A stretch of 64,000 bases of DNA from contig CACWLL010000006.1 of NCBI GenBank assembly GCA_902761735.1, forward strand, positions 62,001 to 126,000, in the 5' to 3' direction. Of this stretch, positions 27,742 to 37,249 are shown piece after piece. Under the pieces are notes generated by a model that ran no database searches, was not told the DNA's origin, and saw only the letters and a list, made by a program, of their open reading frames with translations. A program made the position numbers and the translations under genes. Origin of the DNA: an uncultured bacterium (GTDB taxonomy: Bacteria > Cyanobacteriota > Vampirovibrionia > Gastranaerophilales > Gastranaerophilaceae). Within the stretch, counting starts at the first letter, position 1. Every line of letters begins with the position of its first letter.

Positions 27742-28056
27742 TCATTCGATTAAAGCTTTAACTACCTTATAAGCGTCTTGTATTCTTTCCGGAGATAATT
27801 CAAGCATACTGTTGATTTCCGTAATCAGTTCTTTCCTTTCCCTGTGGTGCGTATATTGAAAAACGTCAAGAAAAGAAACATTAAGGATAGAAATTATTTT
27901 TTCAAGGTTTTGAAAAGACGGATAATTATAACCGTTTTCGATATTGCAGATGGATGCGGGTTCAAGGTTTACCAATTCGGCTAATTTTTCTTGGGTAAGA
28001 CCTTTGCGTTTGCGCAGCTCTTTAATTCTTTTGCCAAGAAGTTTTTTGTTATCCAT
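27742..28056 (-). CDS. XRE-family HTH transcriptional regulator
   Basis: A 104-residue protein with a Cro/CI helix-turn-helix at residues ~5-60 (KRIKELRKRKGLTQEKLAEL, then SICNIENGYNYPS) and a short helical C-terminus (~70-104). The start ATG 28056 is preferred over the TTG at 28074. It is convergent with punA and transcribed away from the glycan island at 28251. Its target is unknown; the palindromes in the island repeats are candidates but untested. Confidence 0.85.
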   Translation of the reverse strand: MDNKKLLGKRIKELRKRKGLTQEKLAELVNLEPASICNIENGYNYPSFQNLEKIISILNVSFLDVFQYTHHRERKELITEINSMLELSPERIQDAYKVVKALIE

Positions 28057-28250
28057 GTCAAAATTAAACCTCAATATAAAATATCCGCATACTCATTATT
28101 ATAAGTGAAAATAAATAATTGGATATAAAATGTAACTTTATATTTTTGTAAAAATACAGTTGCATTTATATTTTTACTAAATTATACTGTATTTATTAAA
28201 GCATAATAAAGTGATTTTTTATATTAGTCATGAGATTTAGGATGGTTAAT

Positions 28251-29271
28251 GTGGAAGAAAACAAAGTAAAAGTAAGCGTAATAATCCCTGTATATAATGT
28301 TGAGAAATATTTGAGAGAATGCCTTGATAGTGTTGTAAACCAAACCTTGAAAGATATTGAAATAATTTGCGTTGATGATGGTTCTACGGATGGTTCGGGT
28401 GCTATCTGAGAGGATAAAGGTTATCCACAAAGAAAACGGCGGAGTATCCTCTGCGAGAAATGTTGGTTTTGATAATTCTAATAGCGAATTTATAATGTTT
28501 TTAGATTCTGACGATTGGTATGATAAGAATGCATGTGAAAAAGTTTTTAATATGTTTAGTAAAACATGCGATGATATAGTGTGCTTTGGATATAATGAAA
28601 TAGATAAAAATAATGTTTTACATGCAACTATTAATCATATTAAAAAGTTAAATAATAAAAATGTTTCTAAAAAGGTAATTATAAAAAATCAAGTTTTTGT
28701 ATGGGATAAAGCGTTTAAAAAAGAATTTGTTACACAATGTAATGTGAGATTTGTTGAGGGATTAAAATGTGCAGAAGATTTAGTCTTTTGCCTGAGTTTA
28801 TACTATCAAAAGCCAAAGTATGGATATATTGAAGAACCATTATATTATTACAGAAGATTTAGAATTGGTAACGCAACAAGTAATAATGTTAATGCCATAA
28901 GAAATGATTATACTTCATTTAAAGCTTTAGTGAATACAGATTTATTCAAGCAGCAAACTTTAGAAATTAAAAAGTTAACAATTAATCATTTTATATCAGG
29001 TTCAATATCCTATTATAGAAAATTTCAAAATAGTAATAATGAAGAAAAAATTTTAAAAGATATTAAGGATTTAGTTGAATTTACAGAGGGTGTAATTACA
29101 CCATTTCAATGTTATAGCTTAAAGAATTATAGAAAACTGAAAAAAATATTATGGAAATCTCATAAACATTGGTATTTTAATATATTTAATATCAATACCT
29201 ATCCTGAATACAAAGACTATATAATATTTGGGCATAAAATTACAGTAAATAGGAGTAACGTAAATGCCTAA
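28251..29271 (+). pseudogene. GT2 glycosyltransferase, frame-broken (module 1, first gene)
   Basis: A family 2 glycosyltransferase whose frame from GTG 28251 (TAGGA upstream) stops at TGA 28407-28409, right after VDDGSTDGSGAI. The correct frame resumes at GAG 28408 (ERIKVIHKENGG) and runs to 29271. Compared with the intact paralogue wording at 33806-33840, about 23 nt are missing at this junction. Downstream the DSDDW motif and the C-terminal half are intact. The last codons overlap the next gene. Either a real deletion or an assembly error at a repeated sequence. Confidence 0.75.
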
Positions 29272-30388
29272 AGTATCAGTAATAATCCCCGTATATAATG
29301 TTGAAAAATATATACGAAAATGCCTTGATAGTGTTATTAATCAAACATTACAAGATATTGAAATTATTTGTGTTGATGATGGTTCTACAGATGATTGTCC
29401 TACAATTTTGGATGAATATGCAGCAAGGGATGCTCGAATAAAAATTATTCGCAAAGAGAATGGTGGACTATCCTCCGCAAGAAATGTCGGTATTAAGTAT
29501 GTAACAAGCGAGTATGTTGGTTTTGTTGATTCAGATGATTGGATTGAATCTGAAACATATGAAACCGCATACAATTTAATGTGTCAATATAATGTTGATG
29601 TAGTATGTTGGGGCGCAAATATAGTCGCAGAAGATAATGATTATACTTCAAAAACAGTAAACAATGCGAAATATTACCATAAAATAAAATTAGAAGGTTT
29701 ATACGATTGGAATTATACACTTTACCATGATACTACAGTTACAGTATGGAATAAATTATATAAAACTTCAATTATTAAAGATAAAAAAATAGAGTTTCCA
29801 TTAGGGTTACTTCATGAGGATAATGAATTTATTGCAAAGTATTTATTATATACAAAAAAAGTTTATTATTCAAATAAATATTTTTATAACTATTTACAAA
29901 GAAATAATTCTATTATGTCTAAATGTGTAGAGGAAAATACGCGTTTAGTATTACCAGAAATTTATAAGAATATCTATTTATATAGCAAAAAATATAATTT
30001 GCAAGAAGCAAATAGTAAATTATTAAGTGTGATATTTGATCAATATTTGTGGCATGCGTATATGTTGACTACAAACAAAAAATTAGCAATAAAAAAATTT
30101 AAAAAGTTGGCAAAAATATTAGATAATAATGTACTCAAAAATTATAATTTAGAATTAATTCAAAAAAATAAAATAAATAAAATATCGTATATTGACTATA
30201 ATACGTTGTCAGAGAATATTTTCTCAATAAAAAATAAAGGCATTAGAAAACAAGTTACCTTGTTTGGTATTAAGTTTAAATTTAAAAGTAAAAACTTAGA
30301 AAGCAGAGAAAGGTTAAAGCGTATTGAACAGAAAATTGACAGGTTAAATAACCAATTATCAAAATTGGAGGATAATATAAATGTCTAA
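29264..30388 (+). CDS. GT2 (GT-A fold) glycosyltransferase
   Basis: A 374-residue family 2 glycosyltransferase. The nucleotide-sugar domain (residues 1-~210) has [26 protein letters not shown] (~36-47), [10 protein letters not shown] (~68-76) and the DxD equivalent DSDD at 89-92. The C-terminal region is helical and ends with the recurrent signature IFSIKN...LFGIKFKFK, followed by a coiled-coil tail ([18 protein letters not shown]). It overlaps both neighbours by 8 bases, indicating a tight operon. Sugar specificity is not predictable. Confidence 0.88.
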   Translation: MPKVSVIIPVYNVEKYIRKCLDSVINQTLQDIEIICVDDGSTDDCPTILDEYAARDARIKIIRKENGGLSSARNVGIKYVTSEYVGFVDSDDWIESETYETAYNLMCQYNVDVVCWGANIVAEDNDYTSKTVNNAKYYHKIKLEGLYDWNYTLYHDTTVTVWNKLYKTSIIKDKKIEFPLGLLHEDNEFIAKYLLYTKKVYYSNKYFYNYLQRNNSIMSKCVEENTRLVLPEIYKNIYLYSKKYNLQEANSKLLSVIFDQYLWHAYMLTTNKKLAIKKFKKLAKILDNNVLKNYNLELIQKNKINKISYIDYNTLSENIFSIKNKGIRKQVTLFGIKFKFKSKNLESRERLKRIEQKIDRLNNQLSKLEDNINV

Positions 30389-33131
30389 AGTATCAGTAAT
30401 AATACCTGTATATAATGTTGAAAAATATCTGATGGAGTGCCTTGATAGTGTAGTTAATCAAACATTGAAAGATATCGAAATAATTTGTATAGATGACAAA
30501 TCTACAGATGCCTCACTAAATATTTTAAAAGAATATGCACAAAAAGATAATCGAATAAAAATTATAGAACAAAATATAAACCAAGGGCAAGGTATAGCAA
30601 GGAACATTGGAATAGAAAATGCAAATGGTGATTATGTTATGTTTCTTGACCCTGACGATTGGTATGAGTTAAATGCTTGTGAACTCGCATATAATCAAAT
30701 CACAAAAAACAATAATGACTTTATTATTTTTAATTATAATAATTATATTGAAGAAACAGCTAAATCTTTTTCTCAAGAATGGTATTTGGAACCATATCGA
30801 AATATTATTGGTAATCCACATATTGAATTAAAAAATCTAAAAACTTCATATATAAAAGTTGCATTTACCACGCGTATGATATATTCAAGAGAATTTATAA
30901 TTAATAATAATATTTATTATGCAACAAATAGATTTTGTGAAGATATTCCGTTTTTAATCAGTGCAATTGTAAATGCAAATACAATATCAATAATCTCAAA
31001 GCCACTTTATAATTATAGAATTCATAACAAATCTGCTTCTCAATCAAATAGGGTAATGTTCTGGAAGGATATTATAAATAATAGGATTACAAGCTTAAAT
31101 ATAATCAAAACAAAAGAGAATAGAGAACATTTTATATATGTTTATCTTGTATATATGATTAATACTTTATTATCTTGGTACAAATTAATCAAAGAGGATA
31201 ATTATTTTATTTCGCTTTTATTTTATAGAGAAATGCGTAAACTTTTTATCATGCTAAACAAAAATTACGATATAAAAAAAATTGAGTCATCAATTGATAA
31301 TAAAGAATTTTATAAAATCTGTAAACATTCTTTTATGGAGCGTGAATATAGCATTATACTAAAAAAAATTTTTTCGATGAAAAATTCAAATGATAAAACT
31401 CATAAAAATATAAATTTGTTTGGAATAAAAATATCATTTAAGAGATATAGTAGAGATTACCAAATAAATAAGAATAATACTATACCTAAAGTTATACATT
31501 ACTGTTGGTTTGGAAATAATCCTAAAACAAAATTAGTTAAAAAATGCATAAAAAGTTGGAAAAAATATTTACCGGATTACAAAATTCGTGAGTGGAATGA
31601 TAATGACCTAAAAACATGTAAAAATCAATATGTTAAAGAGGCATATATAGCTAAAAAGTGGGCATTTATAACAGATTATTTTAGATTATATGCGTTATAT
31701 AATTATGGCGGTATATATTTTGATAGTGATAATGAAGTATTTAAGTCTTTTGATAAATTTTTGGATTTAAAATTCTTTAGTGGATATGAAAATTGGCGGG
31801 GGCATATTGCACCTTTTACAGCAGTTGTTGCATCTCAAAAAGGTAACAATATTATTAAAGATTTACTAGATGAGTATGATAATTTACACTTTATCAATCC
31901 CGATGGAAGCTTAAATATATATACAAATACCCAAAGAGTCACAGATTATTTTAAAAGAAAATATAATTTTTGTGAACCTTACAACGAAAATAATACAAGA
32001 ATTTTAGAAGATGGATGTATTATTTATCCGTCAAATATATTTTGTAAATATGAAGAAAATATCTCTTATGCCGTTCATCATTTTAATGCGTCATGGTGTG
32101 ATCTTCAACGAAATAATAAGAAAAAATCTCTTATAGTAAAAATATTAAGAAAAATTTTTTCTCTTGAAAATAGCTACAATAATAATATTAAAACTAAAAA
32201 TTTAACAATATTGGGTTTTAAATTTAAATTTAAGAATTATAAAAAATTATATAAACAAGCAAATAAACAACTTTGCAATGTTACATATCAATTAGAATAT
32301 CTAAAAGAGCACTCGGATATAACAAAATTAAAACCTGCTACTGGGGAGTTACGAGAACAACAATTAAAACTTGTAAAATTTGCTAAAGAGTTTTTTGACG
32401 AAATAAGAGAAATTAATATAAAACCTTTTATGAATTGTGGCACATTATTAGGTGCAATGAGGCACAAAGGATTTATCCCTTGGGACGATGATTTGGATTT
32501 TGGATTAATTAGAAAAGATTATGAAAAATTGATAGAGTTCGCTAAGGAGCATTTTGTTGTGCTTACTTATGATGGTAAAAAAAGTGAATATAAAGAATAT
32601 GATTTTGCGGAAAAATATACTCTTAAATATCCTAATCAATATGTTCTGACTATATGGGATGATCAGTTGCAAATATCAAAAGGTAATAACATAATTGACA
32701 GACTATACTTGGATTTTTGGTCATATGATTTTTATGCAGAAGGTTATACATTTGAAGAACATAAAAGATATTTAGAAAATATAGAAGTTAAGAAAAAAGA
32801 ATTCGATTATGAAAATGAAATCGTAGATTTTTTGGTGCAAGAAAAATCTAACAATAAATATATAGTAAATAATAGTAATAAAATATACTATGGTATTGAC
32901 TGTAGGAACTCATATAATCGTGATTTTAATACTGATTTTATACCGAAAGAATATATTTTTCCTCTAAAAAAGATGATGTTTGAGCACATTGAATTTTATG
33001 CTCCAGCCAATCCAGAATTATATATGAGATATGATATTCCAAAATATATGGATTATCCAAAAGATATTGGCAATGAACATCATAATGTTAATAAAGCGAA
33101 TTATGTATGTTATAAAATGGAGAATAAATAG
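30381..33131 (+). CDS. Three-domain glycan enzyme: GT2 - GT32 - LicD fusion
   Basis: A 916-residue protein with three catalytic domains. Residues 1-~330: GT2 with DPDDW at 90-94. Residues ~368-590: GT32/OCH1-like transferase opening [12 protein letters not shown], with DFSD-type DxD in YFDSDNEV (~447-451). Residues ~655-916: LicD domain with [20 protein letters not shown] and DDDLDFG (~701-707), the metal-binding phosphotransferase core. The two joints each contain the GIK/GFK signature (~347 and ~612) seen at the C-termini of neighbouring enzymes, suggesting fusion of once separate genes. It lies directly upstream of the TagD-like gene. Confidence 0.88.
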   Translation: MSKVSVIIPVYNVEKYLMECLDSVVNQTLKDIEIICIDDKSTDASLNILKEYAQKDNRIKIIEQNINQGQGIARNIGIENANGDYVMFLDPDDWYELNACELAYNQITKNNNDFIIFNYNNYIEETAKSFSQEWYLEPYRNIIGNPHIELKNLKTSYIKVAFTTRMIYSREFIINNNIYYATNRFCEDIPFLISAIVNANTISIISKPLYNYRIHNKSASQSNRVMFWKDIINNRITSLNIIKTKENREHFIYVYLVYMINTLLSWYKLIKEDNYFISLLFYREMRKLFIMLNKNYDIKKIESSIDNKEFYKICKHSFMEREYSIILKKIFSMKNSNDKTHKNINLFGIKISFKRYSRDYQINKNNTIPKVIHYCWFGNNPKTKLVKKCIKSWKKYLPDYKIREWNDNDLKTCKNQYVKEAYIAKKWAFITDYFRLYALYNYGGIYFDSDNEVFKSFDKFLDLKFFSGYENWRGHIAPFTAVVASQKGNNIIKDLLDEYDNLHFINPDGSLNIYTNTQRVTDYFKRKYNFCEPYNENNTRILEDGCIIYPSNIFCKYEENISYAVHHFNASWCDLQRNNKKKSLIVKILRKIFSLENSYNNNIKTKNLTILGFKFKFKNYKKLYKQANKQLCNVTYQLEYLKEHSDITKLKPATGELREQQLKLVKFAKEFFDEIREINIKPFMNCGTLLGAMRHKGFIPWDDDLDFGLIRKDYEKLIEFAKEHFVVLTYDGKKSEYKEYDFAEKYTLKYPNQYVLTIWDDQLQISKGNNIIDRLYLDFWSYDFYAEGYTFEEHKRYLENIEVKKKEFDYENEIVDFLVQEKSNNKYIVNNSNKIYYGIDCRNSYNRDFNTDFIPKEYIFPLKKMMFEHIEFYAPANPELYMRYDIPKYMDYPKDIGNEHHNVNKANYVCYKMENK

Positions 33132-33530
33132 ATGAAACGAGTGATAACTTATGGAACATTTGATGTATTGCATTACGGGCATATAAATTTACTCAAAAGG
33201 GCAAAGGCTTTGGGTGATTATTTAATAGTTGCATTGTCAAGTGATGAATTTAATACAATAAAAAAGAAAAAATCCTATTATACATATGCGCAGCGAAAAA
33301 TGATTTTGGAAGCTTGTAGGTATGTGGATTTGGTGATACCTGAAAATAATTGGGAGCAAAAAATTGATGATATAAAAAAATATCAGGCGGATGTATTTGT
33401 TATGGGCGATGATTGGGAAGATAAGTTTGATTTCTTAAAAGATTATTGTGAAGTTGTATATTTGCCTCGTACTCCGGATGTTTCAAGTACTCAAACGAAA
33501 GAATATATTATTGCAAATTCAAATTTTTAA
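33132..33530 (+). CDS. Glycerol-3-phosphate cytidylyltransferase (TagD-like)
   Basis: A 132-residue cytidylyltransferase making a CDP-alcohol, most like CDP-glycerol-forming TagD. The nucleotide-binding HxGH is HYGH at 14-17 after YGTFDVL, and RTPDVSSTQ at 113-121 matches the RTEGISTT motif. TagD normally feeds teichoic acid synthesis; here it adjoins a LicD domain, a family that transfers phospho-alcohols (phosphocholine; fukutin relatives use CDP-ribitol/CDP-glycerol). The inferred product is therefore CDP-glycerol for glycan decoration. It ends just before the 230-bp repeat. A fragment copy lies at 37572-37742. Confidence 0.85.
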   Translation: MKRVITYGTFDVLHYGHINLLKRAKALGDYLIVALSSDEFNTIKKKKSYYTYAQRKMILEACRYVDLVIPENNWEQKIDDIKKYQADVFVMGDDWEDKFDFLKDYCEVVYLPRTPDVSSTQTKEYIIANSNF

Positions 33531-33584
33531 TGTCGGCTGCAGGGCATTTTTCGTTATTACTGTATTATGATTTTTCTGTAGCAC

Positions 33585-33617
33585 AAGCCGGAGAGAGTTC
33601 TCCGGCTTTTCTTTTTA
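33585..33617 (+). terminator. Terminator inside repeat copy A
   Basis: Perfect 10-bp stem AAGCCGGAGA / TCTCCGGCTT with a GAGT loop, followed by TTCTTTTT. It ends module 1 after the tagD-like gene. Confidence 0.88.
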
Positions 33618-33673
33618 GTTATAACTTGTTTGTATCTTTATTGCAATTATTTATTGATTGATTTATACTAAGG

Positions 33674-33690
33674 GTATTAATTCATAATAC
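33674..33690. promoter_or_regulatory. Palindrome in repeat copy A, possible operator
   Basis: GTATTA-ATTCA-TAATAC, six-base perfect arms, immediately before the -10-like TATAAAT and ~30 nt upstream of the GT2 start. Conserved exactly in copy B. Confidence 0.45.
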
Positions 33691-33718
33691 AGTATAAATA
33701 TAGTTATATGGAGTTATT

Positions 33719-34727
33719 GTGCCAAGTAATATTAATTCACCGAAAGTATCAGTGATAATACCGTGAGATAATTTGCGTTGATGATGGTTCTACAGACGGT
33801 TCCGGTGCTATCTTAGATGAATACGCTGCAAAAGATGGAAGAATAAAAGTTATTACCCAAGAAAATCGAGGGGCAGGAGTAGCAAGAAATAATGCGCTAA
33901 ATATTGCAACCGGTGAATATTTGGCAATTTTAGACAGCGATGACGTATATAATATTTCGATGTTGGGAAAAATGTATAATAAATCGATTCAACATGACTT
34001 AGATATTGTTATCTGTCGGAGTCTGCAATTGGATGAAAAAACGAAACAAATAACAAAAACAAATTGGACAATAAATAAACAGTGGCTGCCACAAAAAGAT
34101 ATTTTTAATTGCAATGATTTTATGGAATATGTTATTGGCTTTTGTGTAGGATGGACGTGGGATAAATTATTTAAAAGAGATTTTATAGAAAAATATCAAC
34201 TAAGATTTCCGGCTCTGCACAATTCCGAAGATGGGATGTTTACATTTGGCGCATTATGTGTAGCGGATAAAATATCAGTTGTTGATGATGTTTTAGTAAC
34301 TCATAGAACGAATGCCGCAACCCGATTATCTGAACGCCGAGATGAATCACCCGAATGCTTTATAGAAAGCGCAAAAACACTAAAAGATTTCTTGGAGAAA
34401 AATGGCAAATATAAAGTTGTTGAACAAAGTTTTATAAATTGGTTTGTAGAGCACAGCTATTGGCATTTAGATACGCTTAATTTAAAAAATTCTCATGAAA
34501 TAGAAATAAAATTAAAGAGTGTATTTGAAGAATTTGGTGTATTTGAGCATATAGAAAGTTATTTTTATTATCCAAATATATATGATAAATTAAAGTTTAT
34601 GATAAATAATGTTCCATATTGTATATATAGGTCTTTGTTAAGGGTTGCTGAACCTGCTTCTGGTAGAAATTCGCATAAAGTACTTAATATACTTGGTATA
34701 AAAATTAAAATCAGGAGAAAAATATAA
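33719..34727 (+). pseudogene. GT2 glycosyltransferase, N-terminal deletion (module 2, first gene)
   Basis: GTG 33719 opens [15 protein letters not shown] and then meets TGA at 33764-33766. A different frame continues from GAG 33765 ([20 protein letters not shown]) through DSDD to 34727. Relative to the intact paralogue at 35865, roughly 75 nt encoding [20 protein letters not shown] and a little more are missing and the frame is lost. The remaining ~320 codons are intact and end with the recurrent LGIKIKIRRK signature. A truncated product from TTG 33921 is conceivable but would lack the nucleotide-binding strand. Confidence 0.8.
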
Positions 34728-35864
34728 GTGTCACGGTTAAATAGTATAAAGAAAAAACAAATAAATTTGGGTTATGCACAATATTTTAATAAAAAAGAAT
34801 ATAACCAATCAATGAAGACTAGCAATAATATAAATATTGTCTTTGCAATAGATGATAATTATATTCAGCAATGCGCAGTTACAATAACATCTATTTTAGC
34901 AAACTCAAAATATGAAAATTTTTATACTTTTTATATTTTAAATACAGGTTTAAAAAATGAAAATAAAGACAAGTTAAATGACTTAACTAAAATAAGGAAT
35001 TTTTGTATAAATTATGTAGATGTAAGTAACTATGACATATCAAAGTTTCCCTTAAACAGAGGCTGGATATCAGGTGCAACATATTACAGATTGTTTTTAG
35101 CGGATGTATTGCCGGAATCTATTGATAAATGTATATATATGGATTGCGATATGATAGCAGAAGATGATTTATCTGATTTGTGGAGTTTTGATATTGAGAA
35201 TTATTTTGCAGGTGTAGTTGAGGATGAGTCCAGTACGTCTAATATTGAGAGATTAGGTTTACCCCAAGAGAATAATTATTTTAATGCCGGAATGATACTT
35301 TTCAATTTAAAGAAGCTAAGAACTATTGATTTGTTTGCAATTTCCATTAAATATTACAATGAAAATGCAGAAAAAATAACAATGCAAGACCAAGATATAT
35401 TAAATGGAGTGTTAAACGGAAAATGTTTATTTTTGCCTCTTAAGTGGAATTTAAATACTCCGGCTTACATAAAATGGTATCCAAAACATAATTATTCCCA
35501 ACAAGAAGAAGACAATGCTGCATTAAATCCCGGAATACTTCATTTTACAGGTATATATAAGCCGTGGAAAACATCTTCTATGCATCCTTTAAGAGGGGAA
35601 TATAAAAAATATTTGGAGCTAACTGAGTTTTATGATGATATCAGGGCTTACCGAATACAAGAGTTTATTTCTAAAATTATATGTAAGCAGGAAGATTGGA
35701 GAGGCATAAAATTATACATATTAGGAATACCTGTATTTCAAAATATTAAGCAAAAATATAATTTTTTAGAGAATTTGTTCTCAGCCAAAAATTCAGCGGA
35801 TAAAAAGCATAAAATAATAACTGTTTTAGGTATAAAGATAAAGATTAGAAAAAGGAACAAGTAA
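34728..35864 (+). CDS. GT8 family glycosyltransferase (LgtC/WaaJ-like)
   Basis: A 378-residue retaining glycosyltransferase of family 8, which adds galactose or glucose to lipooligosaccharides. The opening is NINIVFAIDDNYIQQCAVTI, the metal-binding DxD is YMDCDM (~137-142), YFNAGMILFNL follows, then QDQDILNG and the C-terminal LHFTGIYKPW. The tail repeats the island signature: LFSAKNS...VLGIKIKIRKR. The start GTG 34728 has AGGAG 10 nt upstream and directly follows the previous stop. Confidence 0.9.
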   Translation: MSRLNSIKKKQINLGYAQYFNKKEYNQSMKTSNNINIVFAIDDNYIQQCAVTITSILANSKYENFYTFYILNTGLKNENKDKLNDLTKIRNFCINYVDVSNYDISKFPLNRGWISGATYYRLFLADVLPESIDKCIYMDCDMIAEDDLSDLWSFDIENYFAGVVEDESSTSNIERLGLPQENNYFNAGMILFNLKKLRTIDLFAISIKYYNENAEKITMQDQDILNGVLNGKCLFLPLKWNLNTPAYIKWYPKHNYSQQEEDNAALNPGILHFTGIYKPWKTSSMHPLRGEYKKYLELTEFYDDIRAYRIQEFISKIICKQEDWRGIKLYILGIPVFQNIKQKYNFLENLFSAKNSADKKHKIITVLGIKIKIRKRNK

Positions 35865-36977
35865 ATGCCGAGAGTAAGTATAGTAATACCCGTATATAAT
35901 GTTGAAAAATATTTGAGAGAATGCCTTGATAGTGTTGTAAACCAAACTCTTAAAGACATAGAAATAATATGCATTGATGATGGTTCAACGGACAGTTCAG
36001 CTGCAATTCTTGATGAATATGTAGCAAGAGATGAAAGAATAAAAGTTATCCATAAAGAAAATGGTGGCTATGGTAAGGCTATGAATGTTGGTATGGATAT
36101 AGCAACCGGAGAATATATCGGGATTGTAGAACCTGATGATTATATTGAACCGAACATGTACGAAGATTTATATCAAATAGCAAAGGATAATAATGTTCAG
36201 ATAGTAAAAGGTGATTATTGGAGATTTAAAACAAATGATGGTTCTGAGAAAAAAGAACTATGGTTAATGGATTGCAATAAAAAATATTATAATAAGATAC
36301 TTAATCCACAAGAAAATATTGATGTTTTTAATTTTCAAATGCATACTTGGGCGGGGATTTATAAAAATTCTTTCATAAAAAAATATAATATTAGGCACAA
36401 TGAAACCTCAGGTGCAAGTTATCAAGATACTGGTTTTTGGTTTCAAACTCTCTGTTATGCTACCAGATTTTATATTGTTAATAAACCTTTTTATATGTAC
36501 AGGATTGATAATCCAAATGCTTCAATAAAAGATAAGAAAAAAGTTTATGCCTTAAAATACGAATATGATTTTATATATGATATTTTGAAAAATAATGAAG
36601 AATTATATAGAAAATTTATAAATATCTTTTGGTATAGAAGATATTGTTCATATATATGGAATTTATATAGGGTTGAGGAACCTTTTAAAAAGGATTTTTT
36701 TGAAGTATTCAGAAAAGAATTTAATTACGCATACAAAACAGGAGAGCTTGAGGAATTATTATTTCCTGAAAACGATTTAGAAACATTAAAATCTATATTA
36801 AAACATCCAAACAAATTTTATAGGAAAATGACAAATTCTTTAACTTTATTACAAAAAATATTCTCTATAAGAAATCAAGGTAATCATAAAATAATAAGAT
36901 TTTTTGGTGTCAAATTTAAAATAAGAAGAAAATTTTCCGAGGACAAGGAAAGTTATAACGTATTGAGCGGAAGTTAG
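35865..36977 (+). CDS. GT2 glycosyltransferase with frameshifted tail
   Basis: A 370-residue family 2 transferase: [52 protein letters not shown] and the DxD position EPDD near residue 89. It ends IFSIRNQ...FFGVKFKIRRK, then reads out of frame to a stop at 36975-36977. In another frame the sequence continues RIERKLDMLNNQISKIE to a stop at about 37051, which matches the coiled-coil tail of the protein at 29264. A one-base indel probably removed the tail; the catalytic domain should be intact. It begins right at the preceding stop (TAA-ATG). Confidence 0.85.
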   Translation: MPRVSIVIPVYNVEKYLRECLDSVVNQTLKDIEIICIDDGSTDSSAAILDEYVARDERIKVIHKENGGYGKAMNVGMDIATGEYIGIVEPDDYIEPNMYEDLYQIAKDNNVQIVKGDYWRFKTNDGSEKKELWLMDCNKKYYNKILNPQENIDVFNFQMHTWAGIYKNSFIKKYNIRHNETSGASYQDTGFWFQTLCYATRFYIVNKPFYMYRIDNPNASIKDKKKVYALKYEYDFIYDILKNNEELYRKFINIFWYRRYCSYIWNLYRVEEPFKKDFFEVFRKEFNYAYKTGELEELLFPENDLETLKSILKHPNKFYRKMTNSLTLLQKIFSIRNQGNHKIIRFFGVKFKIRRKFSEDKESYNVLSGS

Positions 36978-37115
36978 ATATGTTAAATAATCAAATATCT
37001 AAAATAGAAATCTGTATGAATAATTTATCAAAAGAAAAAAGTAGTTCTTAATGTAAATTTAAGGCGGCTACAGGGTGTATTTTGTTATTACTGTATTATG
37101 ATTTTTCTGTAGCAC

Positions 37116-37149
37116 AAGCCGGAGAGGGTTCTCCGACTTTTCTTTTTAG
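37116..37149 (+). terminator. Terminator inside repeat copy B
   Basis: AAGCCGGAGA / TCTCCGACTT stem with GGGT loop and one mismatch, followed by TTCTTTTT. It ends module 2. Confidence 0.75.
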
Positions 37150-37204
37150 TTATAACTTGTTTGTATCTTTATTGCAATTATTTACTGATTGATTAATACT
37201 AAGG

Positions 37205-37221
37205 GTATTAATTCATAATAC
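37205..37221. promoter_or_regulatory. Palindrome in repeat copy B, possible operator
   Basis: GTATTA-ATTCA-TAATAC, identical to the copy A palindrome at 33674-33690, in the same position before a GT2 start. Confidence 0.45.
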
Positions 37222-37249
37222 AGTATAAATATAGTTATATGGAGTTATT

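Larger units (their letters stand above)
33534..33763 (+). repeat. 230-bp island repeat, copy A (terminator-palindrome-gene start)
   Basis: Matches 37065-37294 without gaps and with about nine mismatches by my count (offset 3531). It contains a terminator, the palindrome GTATTA-ATTCA-TAATAC (33674-33690), a TATAAAT -10 candidate, a GGAG site, and the first 15 codons of a GT2 gene ([15 protein letters not shown]). The homology ends exactly where both GT2 genes become scrambled. Confidence 0.9.

Noticed and set aside
33534-33763. Considered as a CRISPR-like or retron repeat
   Set aside because: Only two copies, 230 bp long, containing terminator and coding start; no spacers or cas/RT genes.
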